A stretch of 64,000 bases of DNA, from NCBI RefSeq assembly GCF_022698145.1, contig NZ_JALDAX010000016.1, forward strand, positions 1-64,000, read 5' to 3'. The position numbers and the translations under genes are program-made. Of the stretch, positions 41,348 to 49,070 are shown in pieces. The stretch comes from Streptomyces spinosisporus. GTDB taxonomy: Bacteria; Actinomycetota; Actinomycetes; Streptomycetales; Streptomycetaceae. Below the pieces are notes generated by a model, which was not told the DNA's origin, made no database searches, and was given only the letters and a program-made list of their open reading frames with translations. How positions within the stretch are numbered: the first letter of the stretch is position 1; each line of letters starts with the position of its first letter.

Positions 41348-41404
41348 GTTCTGGCCTTCCTCGTTCCGTGGCCGTCTCGCGCCCTACCGGCTCGCGAGTG
41401 ACCC

Positions 41405-41426
41405 AACTCACTCGATCGAGTGAGTT
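41405..41426. promoter_or_regulatory. Perfect 22-bp palindrome, candidate operator
   Basis: AACTCACTCGA followed directly by its exact reverse complement TCGAGTGAGTT, no loop. It lies between the divergent CAP-domain gene (start 41347) and acyP (start 41515). An A/T-rich TTTCATATGAGATTC immediately next to it may be promoter. The gapless dyad resembles operators for dimeric TetR- or MarR-type repressors, not a terminator. Confidence 0.75.
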
Positions 41427-41514
41427 TCATATGAGATTCACTGGGTGGGGACGGTACCGCATGGCGCCAGGGGAGGAAGTGTCCCGAGAGACATTGGCCG
41501 GTTAGGTTGCACCC

Positions 41515-41796
41515 ATGAGCGAGGATGTGCGACTGGTCGCCTGGGTGCGAGGACGCGTCCAAGGTGTGGGTTTCCGCTGGTTCACCCGGGCCAAGGCCCT
41601 CGAACTCGGAGGCCTTAGTGGTTTTGCTCTCAATTTGGGGGACGGACGGGTCCAGGTGGTCGCGGAGGGCCCCCGGGAGCGGTGTGAAGGACTCCTCGGC
41701 TGGCTCCGGGGAGACGACACGCCCGGCCGGGTCGACGGTGTCACCGAGATCTGGGACACACCCCGCGGAGGCTACGACGGCTTCGCCATCCGCTGA
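41515..41796 (+). CDS. acyP: Acylphosphatase
   Basis: Acylphosphatase, 93 residues from ATG 41515 (MSEDVRLVAWVRGRVQGVGF). The catalytic arginine is in GRVQGVGFRWFTRAK (VQGVGFR) and the catalytic asparagine in FALNLGDGRVQVVAEGP. It hydrolyses acyl phosphates such as carbamoyl or acetyl phosphate. TAGGTT ends six bases before the ATG and no ribosome site is present, so the mRNA is probably leaderless. It lies upstream of smc in this order. Confidence 0.96.
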   Translation: MSEDVRLVAWVRGRVQGVGFRWFTRAKALELGGLSGFALNLGDGRVQVVAEGPRERCEGLLGWLRGDDTPGRVDGVTEIWDTPRGGYDGFAIR

Positions 41797-42179
41797 CCCC
41801 ATTGTGTAAATCAGCCCAGGCGACAGCGCCGGAACGTGCCAACAGCAGCTGCCCGGAGCAGAAACTGCCTGGTGGTTGCCAAGAACCACTTGTCGTGGCA
41901 GGCTCCGCACCTAGAAGTGATCGCCACGCCCCGAGGGCCCCGCAGGAGTCGTAGCGCCGCCGCTTTCAGGCCGCGCACCACCGGGTTGCCCGCCAATACG
42001 GGGCGTGATCGTGTTGACCGTCAAACTTTTTGGTGAGACGCTGAAAGCACCCCGCGCACCTTAGCTGTTTGGCATGGATGAACGGCAGCACGAACTCAAG
42101 AGTGTCAAGCACCGCGGGTGCGATTCCCTCACGACCCACACCGCTTCGGTCGGTCACTCAGTGTGGAGGACCATCCATC
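41797..42179. other. Intergenic region between acyP and the coiled-coil gene
   Basis: About 380 bp with no convincing gene. There are small dyads at GTGGTT-GCCAAG-AACCAC (41872-41889) and GCACC-GCG-GGTGC (42109-42121). TTGACC at 42014 could be a -35, but no good -10 follows. The promoter of the small gene at 42180 should be here; an in-frame TTG extension to 42069 exists but has no ribosome site. Confidence 0.5.
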
Positions 42180-42383
42180 ATGGCAAAGGCGCTTCTCGGT
42201 TACGTCGGCGGCTCCGACCCTCGACTCCTCGCCGAGATGCGACGGCTCCAGCAGCGCGTCCAGGACCTGGAATCCGAGCTCGTACGGATCCAGGCGGAGA
42301 ACGACGCGCTCGCGGCTGCCGCTTCTCACGACAGGATCATGGAGAGCATCGACGCACACCAGGCGGAGCCTGCGCTCACCTGA
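42180..42383 (+). CDS. Small coiled-coil hypothetical protein
   Basis: A 67-residue protein from ATG 42180 (MAKALLGYVGGSDPRLLAEM), with GGAGGA nine bases upstream. It has a single coiled-coil (EMRRLQQRVQDLESELVRIQ continuing into AENDALAA) and no membrane segment. I do not know a function; it looks conserved upstream of smc in Streptomyces. A strong terminator follows about 70 bp later, so it is probably monocistronic. Confidence 0.8.
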   Translation: MAKALLGYVGGSDPRLLAEMRRLQQRVQDLESELVRIQAENDALAAAASHDRIMESIDAHQAEPALT

Positions 42384-42451
42384 TCACTGCATCGAACCGC
42401 GACAGCAGTGGTTGGGCCGCCCGTATCAACCGCTAAGTTGTCAGAGTTTGC

Positions 42452-42473
42452 AAGGGACGCTTCGGCGTCCCTT
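42452..42473 (+). terminator. Terminator before smc
   Basis: AAGGGACGC-TTCG-GCGTCCCTT, a perfect 9-bp stem with a UUCG tetraloop, followed by a pyrimidine-rich CCTTCTTTC. Confidence 0.93.
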
Positions 42474-42599
42474 CCTTCTTTCCCCCGCGCATCCTTTCAC
42501 CCTCTACAACGTCTGGTGTGCCCTGCATCTTCCTGCGTGAAACCGCAAGTGGCCCGGGTTCATCGTGTGCGGCGGCCCCGGAAGGTAGAGTCCGGCGGC

Positions 42600-45500
42600 G
42601 TGCACCTCAAGGCCCTGACCCTCCGCGGGTTCAAGTCGTTCGCCTCGGCGACCACGCTCCGGTTCGAGCCGGGCATCACGTGTGTCGTGGGACCGAACGG
42701 CTCGGGCAAGTCCAATGTGGTGGACGCCCTGAGCTGGGTCATGGGGGAGCAGGGTGCCAAGTCCCTGCGCGGCGGCAAGATGGAGGACGTCATCTTCGCC
42801 GGCACCACCGGCCGCCCCCCGCTGGGCCGCGCCGAGGTGTCCCTCACCATCGACAACTCCGACGGCGCCCTGCCCATCGAGTACGCCGAGGTCACCATCA
42901 CGCGGATCATGTTCCGCAACGGCGGCAGCGAGTACCAGATCAACGGCGACACCTGCCGGCTGCTCGACATCCAGGAACTGCTCTCCGACTCCGGCATCGG
43001 CCGCGAGATGCACGTCATCGTCGGCCAGGGCCAGCTCGACTCGGTCCTGCACGCCGACCCCATGGGCCGCCGCGCCTTCATCGAGGAGGCCGCGGGTGTC
43101 CTCAAGCACAGGAAGCGCAAGGAGAAGGCCCTCCGCAAGCTCGACGCGATGCAGGCCAACCTCGCGCGTGTGCAGGACCTGACCGACGAACTGCGCCGAC
43201 AGCTCAAGCCGCTGGGCCGCCAGGCCGCCGTCGCGCGCCGGGCCGCCGTCATCCAGGCCGACCTGCGCGACGCCCGCCTGCGCCTGCTCGCCGACGATCT
43301 CGTACGGCTGCGGGAGGCGCTGAAGGCCGAGGTCGCCGACGAGGCCGCGCTCAAGGAGCGCAAGGAGGCCGCCGAGCAGGAGCTGAAGAAGGCCCAGCAG
43401 CGCGAGGCGCTCCTGGAGGACGAGGTACGGCAGCTCACCCCGCGGCTACAGCGCGCCCAGCAGACCTGGTACGAACTCTCGCAGCTGGCCGAGCGGGTGC
43501 GCGGCACGGTCTCGCTCGCGGACGCGCGCGTGAAGAGCGCGACGTCGGTGCCGCCCGAGGAGCGGCGCGGCCGCGACCCCGAGGACATGGAGCGCGAGGC
43601 CGCCCGTGTCCGGGAGCAGGAGGCCGAGCTCGAAGCGGCCCTGGAGGCGGCCGAGCGGGCCCTGGAGGACACCGTCGCCCACCGGGCCGAGCTGGAGCGT
43701 GAACTCGCCCAGGAGGAACGGCGCCTGAAGGACGTCGCCCGTGCCATCGCCGACCGCCGCGAGGGCCTGGCCCGGCTGAACGGCCAGGTCAACGCCGCCC
43801 GTTCGCGCGCCGCCTCCGCCCAGGCCGAGATCGACCGGCTGGCCGCCGCCCGCGACGAGGCCCAGGAGCGGGCCGTCGCCGCCCAGGAGGAGTACGAGGC
43901 GCTGAAGGCCGAGGTCGACGGCCTGGACGCCGGCGACGCCGAACTCGGCGAGCGGCACGAGGCGGCGAAACAACAACTGGCCGACGCGGAGGCCGCGTTG
44001 ACCGCGGCCCGGGAAGCGGCCACGGCGGCGGAACGCAAGCGCGCGGCGACCCAGGCCCGGCACGAGGCACTGGCGCTGGGACTGCGCCGCAAGGACGGCA
44101 CGGGCATACTGCTCGCCGCCAAGGACCGCCTCAGCGGCCTGCTGGGCCCGGCCGCCGAGCTGCTGACGGTCACCCCCGGCTACGAGGCCCCGCTGGCCGC
44201 CGCCTTCGGCGCGGCAGCCGACGCCCTGGCCGTCACCTCCCCGTCGGCGGCGGCCGACGCCATCCGCATGCTCCGCAAACAGGACGGCGGGCGGGCGTCC
44301 CTGCTGCTCGCGGGAGCGGTGCCTGACACGTCCCAAAGGGGCGCGGGGAACGGCGCGCCCGGCCACGACGAACCCGCAGCCGCGGGACTGCCCTACGCGG
44401 CAGACCTCGTCCGCGCCCCCTCAGACCTCCTCCCCGCCATCCGCCGACTCCTCCACGGCATCGTCGTGGTCAACACCCTCGAAGACGCGGAAGACCTCGT
44501 CTACAGCCACCCCCACCTCACAGCGGTGACCGCCGAAGGCGACCTCCTCGGCGCCCACTTCGCCCACGGCGGCTCCGCGGGCGCCCCCAGCCTGCTGGAG
44601 GTCCAGGCCTCCGTGGACGAGGCCGCCGCCGAGCTGGAGGAGCTGGCCGTCCGGTGCGAGGAGCTGACCGAGGCGCAGCACGCGGCACAGGAGCGCCGTA
44701 AGGCATGCGCCGCCGGTGTCGAGGAGCTCGCGGAGCGCCGCCGCGCCGCCGACCGGGAGAAGTCGACCGTCGCCCAGCAGTTGGGACGGCTCGTGGGTCA
44801 GGCGCGGGGCGCGGCAGGAGAAGCGGAACGTTCCATCGCGGCCGCCGCCCGGGCGCAGGAGTCGCTCGACAAGGCACTCCAGGAGGTCGAGGAACTCGCG
44901 GAACGCCTCGCCGTCGCCGAGGAGATGCCGGTCGAGGAGGAGCCCGACACCTCGGTGCGGGACCGGCTCGCGGCCGACGGCGCCAACGCCCGCCAGACCG
45001 AGATGGAGGCCCGGCTCCAGGTCCGTACGCACGAGGAACGCGTCAAGGGACTGGCCGGACGGGCCGACTCGCTGGACCGGGCCGCCCGGGCGGAACGCGA
45101 GGCACGCGCGCGTGCCGAACAGCGCCGGGCGCGCCTGCGGCACGAGGCGGCCGTGGCGGAGGCCGTCGCCTCCGGTGCCCGCCAGCTGCTCCAGCACGTC
45201 GAGGTCTCGCTCACGCGGGCCGACGAGGAGCGCACCGCGGCCGAGGCCGCCAAGGCCCGCCGCGAGCAGGAGCTGACCGTCGCCCGCAACCAGGGCCGCG
45301 ACCTCAAGGGCGAGCTCGACAAGCTGACCGACTCCGTCCACCGGGGCGAGGTGCTCGGCGCCGAGAAGCGGATGCGGATCGAGCAGCTGGAGACCAAGGC
45401 CCTGGAGGAGCTCGGTGTGGAGCCGGCCGGGCTGGTGAGCGAGTACGGTCCGCACCAGCTCGTGCCGCCCTCGCCCCCGGCCGAGGGCGAGGAGCTGCCG

Positions 45501-46187
45501 GAGGACCCGGAGCATCCGCGCAACCGGCCCAAGCCCTTCCACCGCGCCGAGCAGGAGAGGCGGCTCAAGGCCGCAGAGCGGGCGTACCAGCAGCTCGGCA
45601 AGGTCAATCCGCTGGCCCTGGAGGAGTTCGCCGCGCTGGAGGAGCGCCACAAGTTCCTCAGCGAGCAGCTGGAGGACCTGAAGAAGACGCGCGCCGACCT
45701 GCTCCAGGTCGTCAAGGAGGTCGACGAGCGCGTCGAGCAGGTCTTCACGGAGGCCTACCGGGACACCGCCCGCGAGTTCGAGGGAGTCTTCAGCCGGCTC
45801 TTCCCCGGGGGCGACGGACGGCTGATCCTGACGGACCCCGACAACATGCTCACCACGGGTGTCGACGTCGAGGCGCGTCCGCCGGGCAAGAAGGTCAAGC
45901 GCCTTTCCCTGCTCTCGGGCGGGGAGAGGTCGCTCACGGCTGTGGCGCTGCTGGTGTCGATCTTCAAGGCTCGGCCGAGCCCCTTCTACGTCATGGACGA
46001 GGTCGAGGCCGCCCTCGACGACACCAACCTGCAGCGGCTGATCCGCATCATGCAGGAGCTGCAGGAAGCCTCGCAGCTGATCGTGATCACGCACCAGAAG
46101 CGGACCATGGAGGTCGCGGACGCGCTCTACGGCGTCTCCATGCAGGGCGACGGTGTGTCCAAGGTCATCTCGCAGCGGCTCCGCTAA
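42600..46187 (+). CDS. smc: Chromosome segregation ATPase SMC
   Basis: SMC, 1195 residues from GTG 42600 (MHLKALTLRGFKSFASATTL). It makes the condensin-like complex with ScpA and ScpB. The ATP-head Walker A is GPNGSGKSNVVDALSWVMGE (about residue 32), the C-terminal signature is LLSGGERSLTAVALL and Walker B is FYVMDEVEAALDD. Two long coiled-coils flank the hinge (about 505-680). Within the hinge coding region, at residues about 578-596 (SQRGAGNGAPGHDEPAAAG), the DNA is an in-frame copy of an intergenic repeat. TAGAGT lies eight bases before the GTG; GGAAGG is too distant (14 bases) for a strong ribosome site. Confidence 0.97.
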   Translation: MHLKALTLRGFKSFASATTLRFEPGITCVVGPNGSGKSNVVDALSWVMGEQGAKSLRGGKMEDVIFAGTTGRPPLGRAEVSLTIDNSDGALPIEYAEVTITRIMFRNGGSEYQINGDTCRLLDIQELLSDSGIGREMHVIVGQGQLDSVLHADPMGRRAFIEEAAGVLKHRKRKEKALRKLDAMQANLARVQDLTDELRRQLKPLGRQAAVARRAAVIQADLRDARLRLLADDLVRLREALKAEVADEAALKERKEAAEQELKKAQQREALLEDEVRQLTPRLQRAQQTWYELSQLAERVRGTVSLADARVKSATSVPPEERRGRDPEDMEREAARVREQEAELEAALEAAERALEDTVAHRAELERELAQEERRLKDVARAIADRREGLARLNGQVNAARSRAASAQAEIDRLAAARDEAQERAVAAQEEYEALKAEVDGLDAGDAELGERHEAAKQQLADAEAALTAAREAATAAERKRAATQARHEALALGLRRKDGTGILLAAKDRLSGLLGPAAELLTVTPGYEAPLAAAFGAAADALAVTSPSAAADAIRMLRKQDGGRASLLLAGAVPDTSQRGAGNGAPGHDEPAAAGLPYAADLVRAPSDLLPAIRRLLHGIVVVNTLEDAEDLVYSHPHLTAVTAEGDLLGAHFAHGGSAGAPSLLEVQASVDEAAAELEELAVRCEELTEAQHAAQERRKACAAGVEELAERRRAADREKSTVAQQLGRLVGQARGAAGEAERSIAAAARAQESLDKALQEVEELAERLAVAEEMPVEEEPDTSVRDRLAADGANARQTEMEARLQVRTHEERVKGLAGRADSLDRAARAEREARARAEQRRARLRHEAAVAEAVASGARQLLQHVEVSLTRADEERTAAEAAKARREQELTVARNQGRDLKGELDKLTDSVHRGEVLGAEKRMRIEQLETKALEELGVEPAGLVSEYGPHQLVPPSPPAEGEELPEDPEHPRNRPKPFHRAEQERRLKAAERAYQQLGKVNPLALEEFAALEERHKFLSEQLEDLKKTRADLLQVVKEVDERVEQVFTEAYRDTAREFEGVFSRLFPGGDGRLILTDPDNMLTTGVDVEARPPGKKVKRLSLLSGGERSLTAVALLVSIFKARPSPFYVMDEVEAALDDTNLQRLIRIMQELQEASQLIVITHQKRTMEVADALYGVSMQGDGVSKVISQRLR
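44331..44386 (+). repeat. Dispersed repeat embedded in frame within smc
   Basis: Bases 44331-44370 match the reverse complement of the intergenic repeat at 47861-47900 in 36 of 40 positions, including CCCAAAGGGGCGCGGGGAAC. The remainder to about 44386 (AACCCGCAGCCGCGGG) resembles the usual continuation of this repeat in Streptomyces, as I remember it. The unit is translated as part of the SMC hinge. Confidence 0.85.
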
Positions 46188-46252
46188 CCAAATCTTCAAG
46201 AAGTAAACACAACAGGCTCGCTCGTATCTCAAAGCTCACAGTCAACCGCCTA

Positions 46253-46280
46253 TTGACTTCGAAACTTGAAGGCATACTCT
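46253..46280 (+). promoter_or_regulatory. Promoter and possible operator of the sugar permease gene
   Basis: TTGACT (46253-46258), 16-base spacer, TACTCT (46275-46280), in an unusually A/T-rich stretch. CTTC-N7-GAAG (46257-46271) overlaps the -35 and spacer. CTTCAAG at 46194 and CTTGAA at 46332 are related half-sites, suggesting a repressor site. Confidence 0.7.
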
Positions 46281-46391
46281 CGAAATCGTTGTTCCAACCT
46301 TCAGGTGTGAGCGGTGCTCCTCTGTGCGCCACTTGAATCTGACAGGCGCCCCCACTCCGGCAGCGACGCCGGTGGCACGAGGAGTTCGAAC

Positions 46392-47813
46392 GTGACCAGC
46401 ATTGCGCAGGCACCCAAGTCAGGAGCCGGTTCGGCTCATCCCGAGCACCTCGGGCGCGTCGTCTTCATCGCCGCGGCAGCCGCCATGGGCGGTTTCCTCT
46501 TCGGCTACGACAGCTCCGTGATCAACGGCGCGGTCGAGGCGATCCGGGACCGCTACGACATCGGCTCCGCCGCCCTCGCGCAGGTCATCGCCATCGCCCT
46601 GATCGGCTGTGCCATCGGCGCGGCGACCGCGGGCCGGATAGCCGACCGCATCGGCCGCATCCGCTGCATGCAGATCTCCGCCGTGCTGTTCACCATCAGC
46701 GCCGTCGGCTCGGCGCTGCCCTTCGCCCTCTGGGACCTCGCCTTCTGGCGCATCGTCGGCGGCTTCGCCATCGGCATGGCCTCGGTCATCGGCCCGGCCT
46801 ACATCGCCGAGGTCGCCCCGCCCGCGTACCGCGGCCGGCTCGGTTCCTTCCAGCAGGCCGCGATCGTCATCGGCATCGCCGTCTCGCAGCTGGTCAACTG
46901 GGGTCTGCTCAACGCCGCGGGCGGCGACCAGCGCGGCACCCTGATGGGCCTTGAGGCCTGGCAGGTCATGCTCGGTGTGATGGTGATCCCGGCCGTCGTC
47001 TACGGCCTGCTCTCCTTCGCCATCCCCGAGTCCCCGCGCTTCCTCATCTCCGTCGGCAGGCACGAGCGTGCCCGCGAGATCCTCGGCCAGGTCGAGGGCG
47101 GCGGGGGCGAGCGTCTGGACGCCCGCGTCGGGGAGATCGAGCACGCGATGAAGAGCGAGGAGAAGTCCTCCTTCAAGGACCTGCTCGGCGGTGGCTTCTT
47201 CTTCAAGCCGATCGTCTGGGTCGGTATCGGCCTGTCGGTCTTCCAGCAGTTCGTCGGCATCAACGTCGCGTTCTACTACTCCTCGACGCTGTGGCAGTCG
47301 GTCGGCGTCGACCCGACGGACTCGTTCTTCTACTCCTTCACGACGTCGATCATCAACATCGTCGGCACCGTGATCGCCATGATCTTCGTGGACCGCGTCG
47401 GCCGTAAGCCGCTGGCCCTGATCGGCTCGGTCGGCATGGTCGTCGGTCTCGCGCTGGAGGCCTGGGCGTTCTCGTACCACCTCGTCGACGGCAAGCTGCC
47501 TGCCGCGCAGGGCTGGACCGCCCTGATCGCCGCCCACGTCTTCGTCCTCTTCTTCGCCCTGTCCTGGGGTGTGGTCGTCTGGGTCATGCTCGGTGAGATG
47601 TTCCCGAACAAGATCCGCGCCGCCGCCCTGGGGGTGGCCGCCTCCGCGCAGTGGATCGCCAACTGGGCCATCACCGCGAGCTTCCCGTCGCTGTCCGACT
47701 GGAACCTCTCCGCGACCTACGTGATCTACACGGCCTTCGCGGCGCTCTCCGTCCCCTTCGTCCTGAAGTTCGTGAAGGAGACGAAGGGCAAGGCGCTCGA
47801 AGAAATGGGCTAG
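46392..47813 (+). CDS. glcP: Major facilitator sugar transporter, GlcP type
   Basis: A 473-residue MFS sugar/proton symporter from GTG 46392 (MTSIAQAPKSGAGSAHPEHL), with GAGGAG upstream. Twelve membrane helices are predictable. Signatures are GGFLFGYDSSVINGA in helix 1, GRIADRIGRIRCM, PAYIAEVAPPAYRGRLGSFQ, IPESPRFLISVGRHERA, the QQFVGINVAFYYSS sugar-binding segment in helix 7, and a RVGRKPL loop. Streptomyces GlcP is the main glucose permease; this gene's position directly after smc matches glcP1 of S. coelicolor as I recall it. It has its own strong promoter, and smc ends 200 bp upstream. Confidence 0.92.
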   Translation: MTSIAQAPKSGAGSAHPEHLGRVVFIAAAAAMGGFLFGYDSSVINGAVEAIRDRYDIGSAALAQVIAIALIGCAIGAATAGRIADRIGRIRCMQISAVLFTISAVGSALPFALWDLAFWRIVGGFAIGMASVIGPAYIAEVAPPAYRGRLGSFQQAAIVIGIAVSQLVNWGLLNAAGGDQRGTLMGLEAWQVMLGVMVIPAVVYGLLSFAIPESPRFLISVGRHERAREILGQVEGGGGERLDARVGEIEHAMKSEEKSSFKDLLGGGFFFKPIVWVGIGLSVFQQFVGINVAFYYSSTLWQSVGVDPTDSFFYSFTTSIINIVGTVIAMIFVDRVGRKPLALIGSVGMVVGLALEAWAFSYHLVDGKLPAAQGWTALIAAHVFVLFFALSWGVVVWVMLGEMFPNKIRAAALGVAASAQWIANWAITASFPSLSDWNLSATYVIYTAFAALSVPFVLKFVKETKGKALEEMG

Positions 47814-47829
47814 GCGCTTCGCGGGCGTT

Positions 47830-47861
47830 GGCGCCGCGGGCCATTGGCCGTCCGCGGCGCC
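47830..47861 (+). terminator. Terminator after glcP
   Basis: GGCGCCGCGG (47830-47839) pairs with CCGCGGCGCC (47852-47861), 12-base loop containing GCCATTGGC. Confidence 0.8.
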
Positions 47862-47940
47862 GTCGTGGCTGGTCGCGCAGTTCCCCGCGCCCCTTTGGGG
47901 CGCTCCCGTTCTCGAGTTCCCCGCGCCCCTTTGGGGGCGC
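47861..47940 (-). repeat. Dispersed repeat, tandem one-and-a-half copies
   Basis: A full-length copy at 47861-47903 (minus-strand sense, ending in GTTCCCCGCGCCCCTTTGGG on the plus strand), followed at 47914-47940 by a partial second copy of the same GAGTTCCCCGCGCCCCTTT block. It is the same family as the copies at 34601 and inside smc. Confidence 0.85.
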
Positions 47941-47951
47941 TACCCGATCCC

Positions 47952-47987
47952 GAGGAGAGGGGCCAAGTCCCCGCTGCCCCTCTCCTC
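47952..47987. terminator. Bidirectional terminator
   Basis: GAGGAGAGGGG and CCCCTCTCCTC, a perfect 11-bp stem with a 14-base loop, between the convergent glcP and luciferase-like genes. Confidence 0.85.
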
Positions 47988-47994
47988 GTAGTTC

Positions 47995-48966
47995 TCAGTC
48001 CGCCAGTGCGGGCAGTACCCGTTCCGCGAACAGGCGCAGGCTGCGCCAGCCCTCGTCCACCGGCATCCCGCCGGCCAGCGGATGCAGGACGAGGTTGTCG
48101 AGGCCCAGTTGGACGCACTGCTCGGGCGTGAGGATGCGGTAGACGCCCTCGGCGCGCAGTTCGTCCACGGTCGTCGCGGCCGACTTCACCGCGGAGCGGA
48201 TGTCCCCGGACTGCCAGGAGGCGTACGTGCGCGCCTCGTGCAGGAAGTGCCGGCCGTACTCGGCCCACGTCCGGTCCGGGTCCTCGGCGATGTGCAGCAG
48301 GGGCGTCTCGGCGCCCGGCATCATGGTCCAGCCCTCGGTGCCGTACTCGACGAGCCGCTCCTTGTAGTACGCCTCCAGCTGCGGCAGGTGGGCGCTGGGG
48401 AAGAAGGGCAGGCCGAGGCGGGCGGCCCGGCGGGCCGCGGCCTTCGAGGAGCCGCCGACGAGCAGCAGCGGATGCGGCTCGGTCTGCGGGCGCGGGGTGA
48501 CGCGGACCGTGCGGCCCCGGTACTCGAAGGGCTCGCCCGTCCAGGCCTTCAGCAGCGTCTCCAGCACCTCGTCCTGCAGCTTTCCGCGCCGCTTCCAGTC
48601 CACGTCGAAGATCGCGTACTCCTCGGGCCGGTACCCGATCCCCGCGACCGTCACCAGCCGTCCGCCGCTGAGCAGGTCCAGTACGGCGATCTCCTCCGCC
48701 AGCCGCAGCGGGTCGTGCAGCGGGCCGATCACCGCCGAGACGGTCACCGCGACCCGGCTGGTCGCCCCGAAGACGGCGCCCGCGAAGGCGAACGGCGACG
48801 GCAGCCAGTTGTTGGCGACGCCGTGGTGCTCCTCGGTCTGCACGGTGGTGATGCCGTGCTCATCGGCGTAGGCCGCCATCTCCAGGGCCGCCCGGTAGCG
48901 GGCGCCGAGGGAGGCGGGGGTGGCGTCGGGCTCGACGAGGTTGAAGCGGACGACCGAGACGGGCAT
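47995..48966 (-). CDS. Luciferase-like (F420/FMN) oxidoreductase
   Basis: A 323-residue luciferase-like monooxygenase from ATG 48966 (MPVSVVRFNLVEPDATPASL). It has the TIM-barrel pattern of this superfamily: MAAYADEHGITTVQTEEHHG, VAVTVSAVIGPLHDPLRLAEE, DLLSGGRLVTVAGIGYRPEE and HPLLLVGGSSKAAARRAARLG. Members use FMN or F420; which applies here cannot be told. It diverges from ftsY. Its ribosome site (GGAGGGG) is in a hairpin at 48974-49000. An upstream GTG at 49026 is less likely. Confidence 0.9.
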   Translation of the reverse strand: MPVSVVRFNLVEPDATPASLGARYRAALEMAAYADEHGITTVQTEEHHGVANNWLPSPFAFAGAVFGATSRVAVTVSAVIGPLHDPLRLAEEIAVLDLLSGGRLVTVAGIGYRPEEYAIFDVDWKRRGKLQDEVLETLLKAWTGEPFEYRGRTVRVTPRPQTEPHPLLLVGGSSKAAARRAARLGLPFFPSAHLPQLEAYYKERLVEYGTEGWTMMPGAETPLLHIAEDPDRTWAEYGRHFLHEARTYASWQSGDIRSAVKSAATTVDELRAEGVYRILTPEQCVQLGLDNLVLHPLAGGMPVDEGWRSLRLFAERVLPALAD

Positions 48967-48973
48967 GGGGGCT

Positions 48974-49000
48974 CCCCTCCACCGGGCGGGTGTGGAGGGG
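48974..49000 (-). promoter_or_regulatory. Hairpin sequestering a ribosome site
   Basis: CCCCTCCAC and GTGGAGGGG form a perfect 9-bp stem around a 9-base loop. One arm, read on the minus strand, is the GGAGGGG ribosome site of the luciferase-like gene, eight bases before its ATG. Confidence 0.6.
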
Positions 49001-49070
49001 ACGTTAGCTGACGGAGTGTCAGACATCCAGAGGGGTGTCGCCGGACTCCATGACTGATACTGGACGGGTT

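Noticed and set aside
42101..42150. A T-arm-like GGTGCGATTCC near a small hairpin, suggestive of a tRNA
   Set aside because: No acceptor or anticodon arm can be drawn around it.
42560..44173. Large minus-strand frames across smc and similar ones across recG, ffh and ftsH
   Set aside because: Composition is serine/arginine-rich or glycine/leucine-rich without motifs; the plus strand codes for complete known proteins with catalytic motifs.
47995..49026. Luciferase-like gene starting at GTG 49026
   Set aside because: ATG 48966 has a strong ribosome site, and the extra N-terminal residues are not family-like.
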